Source: Marinifilum fragile JCM 15579
Lineage (GTDB): Bacteria > Bacteroidota > Bacteroidia > Bacteroidales > Marinifilaceae
Assembly (NCBI RefSeq): GCF_001310955.1
Contig: NZ_BAZX01000022.1
Location: 1-64,000 of the forward strand
Length of the DNA: 64,000 bases
Reading direction: 5' to 3'
The notes beneath the pieces were generated by a model, which saw only the letters and a program-made list of their open reading frames with translations, was not told the origin of the DNA and ran no database searches. The position numbers were made by a program, and so were the translations under genes. Positions 63,850 to 64,000 of the stretch are shown one piece after another; position 1 is the first letter of the stretch, and the number at the start of each line of letters is the position of its first letter.

Positions 63850-64000
63850 ATGACAATCTCAAAAGATAAAATGGTATCGGTTATTTATGAATTAAAAACT
63901 GATCCAGCTGGTGAAATCATTGAAAAAGCTGTAGCTGAAACTCCTCTTACATTCTTATGTGGAGCAGGTCAGATGCTTGAAAAATTCGAATCGAACCTTA
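63850..64000 (+). CDS. FKBP-type peptidyl-prolyl isomerase, SlyD-like (5' part, runs off the window)
   Basis: 50 codons from the ATG at 63850: MTISKDKMVSVIYELKTDPA, then EIIEKA and PLTFLCGAGQMLEKFE. The pattern VxxxYxLxxxxG...PLxFxxGxGxxLxxFExxL is the start of SlyD-like FKBPs, in which an IF chaperone domain follows; that part lies beyond the window. Confidence 0.85.
   Translation, partial: MTISKDKMVSVIYELKTDPAGEIIEKAVAETPLTFLCGAGQMLEKFESNL

Overview
This window is AT-rich chromosomal DNA from a member of the Bacteroidota, probably a marine Bacteroidales/Marinilabiliales-type organism (Marinifilaceae-like, low confidence below phylum). The evidence is a type IX-secreted C25 (gingipain-like) peptidase with a C-terminal sorting domain, TonB receptors with carboxypeptidase-regulatory N-termini, DUF6686 and DUF6155 proteins, and repeated promoters of the Bacteroidota form TTG-N19/20-TAnnTTTG. 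No phage, IS element or CRISPR array was seen.

Layout. 0-11 kb: small conserved proteins, two near-identical tRNA-Leu(UAG) units, a stress/ion block (two universal-stress proteins, a NarL-type two-component system, NhaA) whose ends share a GGG-N4-CCC motif, an esterase, a nitronate-monooxygenase-like enzyme and DUF6155. 11-17 kb: gltB-gltD glutamate synthase (minus strand). 18.3-30.6 kb: arginine and carbamoyl-phosphate operon (GNAT acetyltransferase, argG, argC, argD, argB, argE-like, argH, carA, carB). 30.6-35 kb: TonB receptor plus PepSY protein, flanked by two copies of a 138-bp repeat, then a 23-bp palindromic tandem array. 35-46.8 kb: an HU-like protein, the C25 peptidase, a class III cyclase, a thioesterase, a methyltransferase, two candidate small RNAs, two MacB-type permeases and two barrel-less TonB-plug proteins. 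46.8-48.8 kb: cysE-cysK. 49-54.6 kb: Zn ribbon, LMW phosphatase, fructosamine-kinase-like protein, DUF3108, CAP lipoprotein, rpsF-rpsR-rplI and a DUF2007-UspA fusion. 54.7-63 kb: mtaB-miaB, a flavin reductase and the biotin operon bioA-F-G-C-D. The end holds a thioredoxin-like protein and a partial FKBP.

Most notable: upstream of the arginine operon are four consecutive short ORFs, each with a cluster of Arg codons. The first three are each followed by an intrinsic terminator, and in units 2 and 3 a segment of the leader ORF can form a long helix with the terminator arm, as an antiterminator should. The leaders use mostly CGA for Arg, whereas argG uses AGA for all eight of its arginines. A second leader ORF encoding six consecutive cysteines (MFEYNNNQVCCCCCCW) precedes cysE-cysK. 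Together they suggest ribosome-mediated attenuation of amino-acid operons in this lineage, with an unusual serial (multi-gate) form for arginine.

Quality warning: at least eleven conserved genes (sensor kinase, gltD, argH, carA, TonB receptor, HU-like, C25 peptidase, thioesterase, cysE, UspA fusion, bioA) carry frameshifts, and all are repaired by restoring missing single bases. This is best read as a deletion-biased sequencing error, so these genes are annotated at full length with the break noted.
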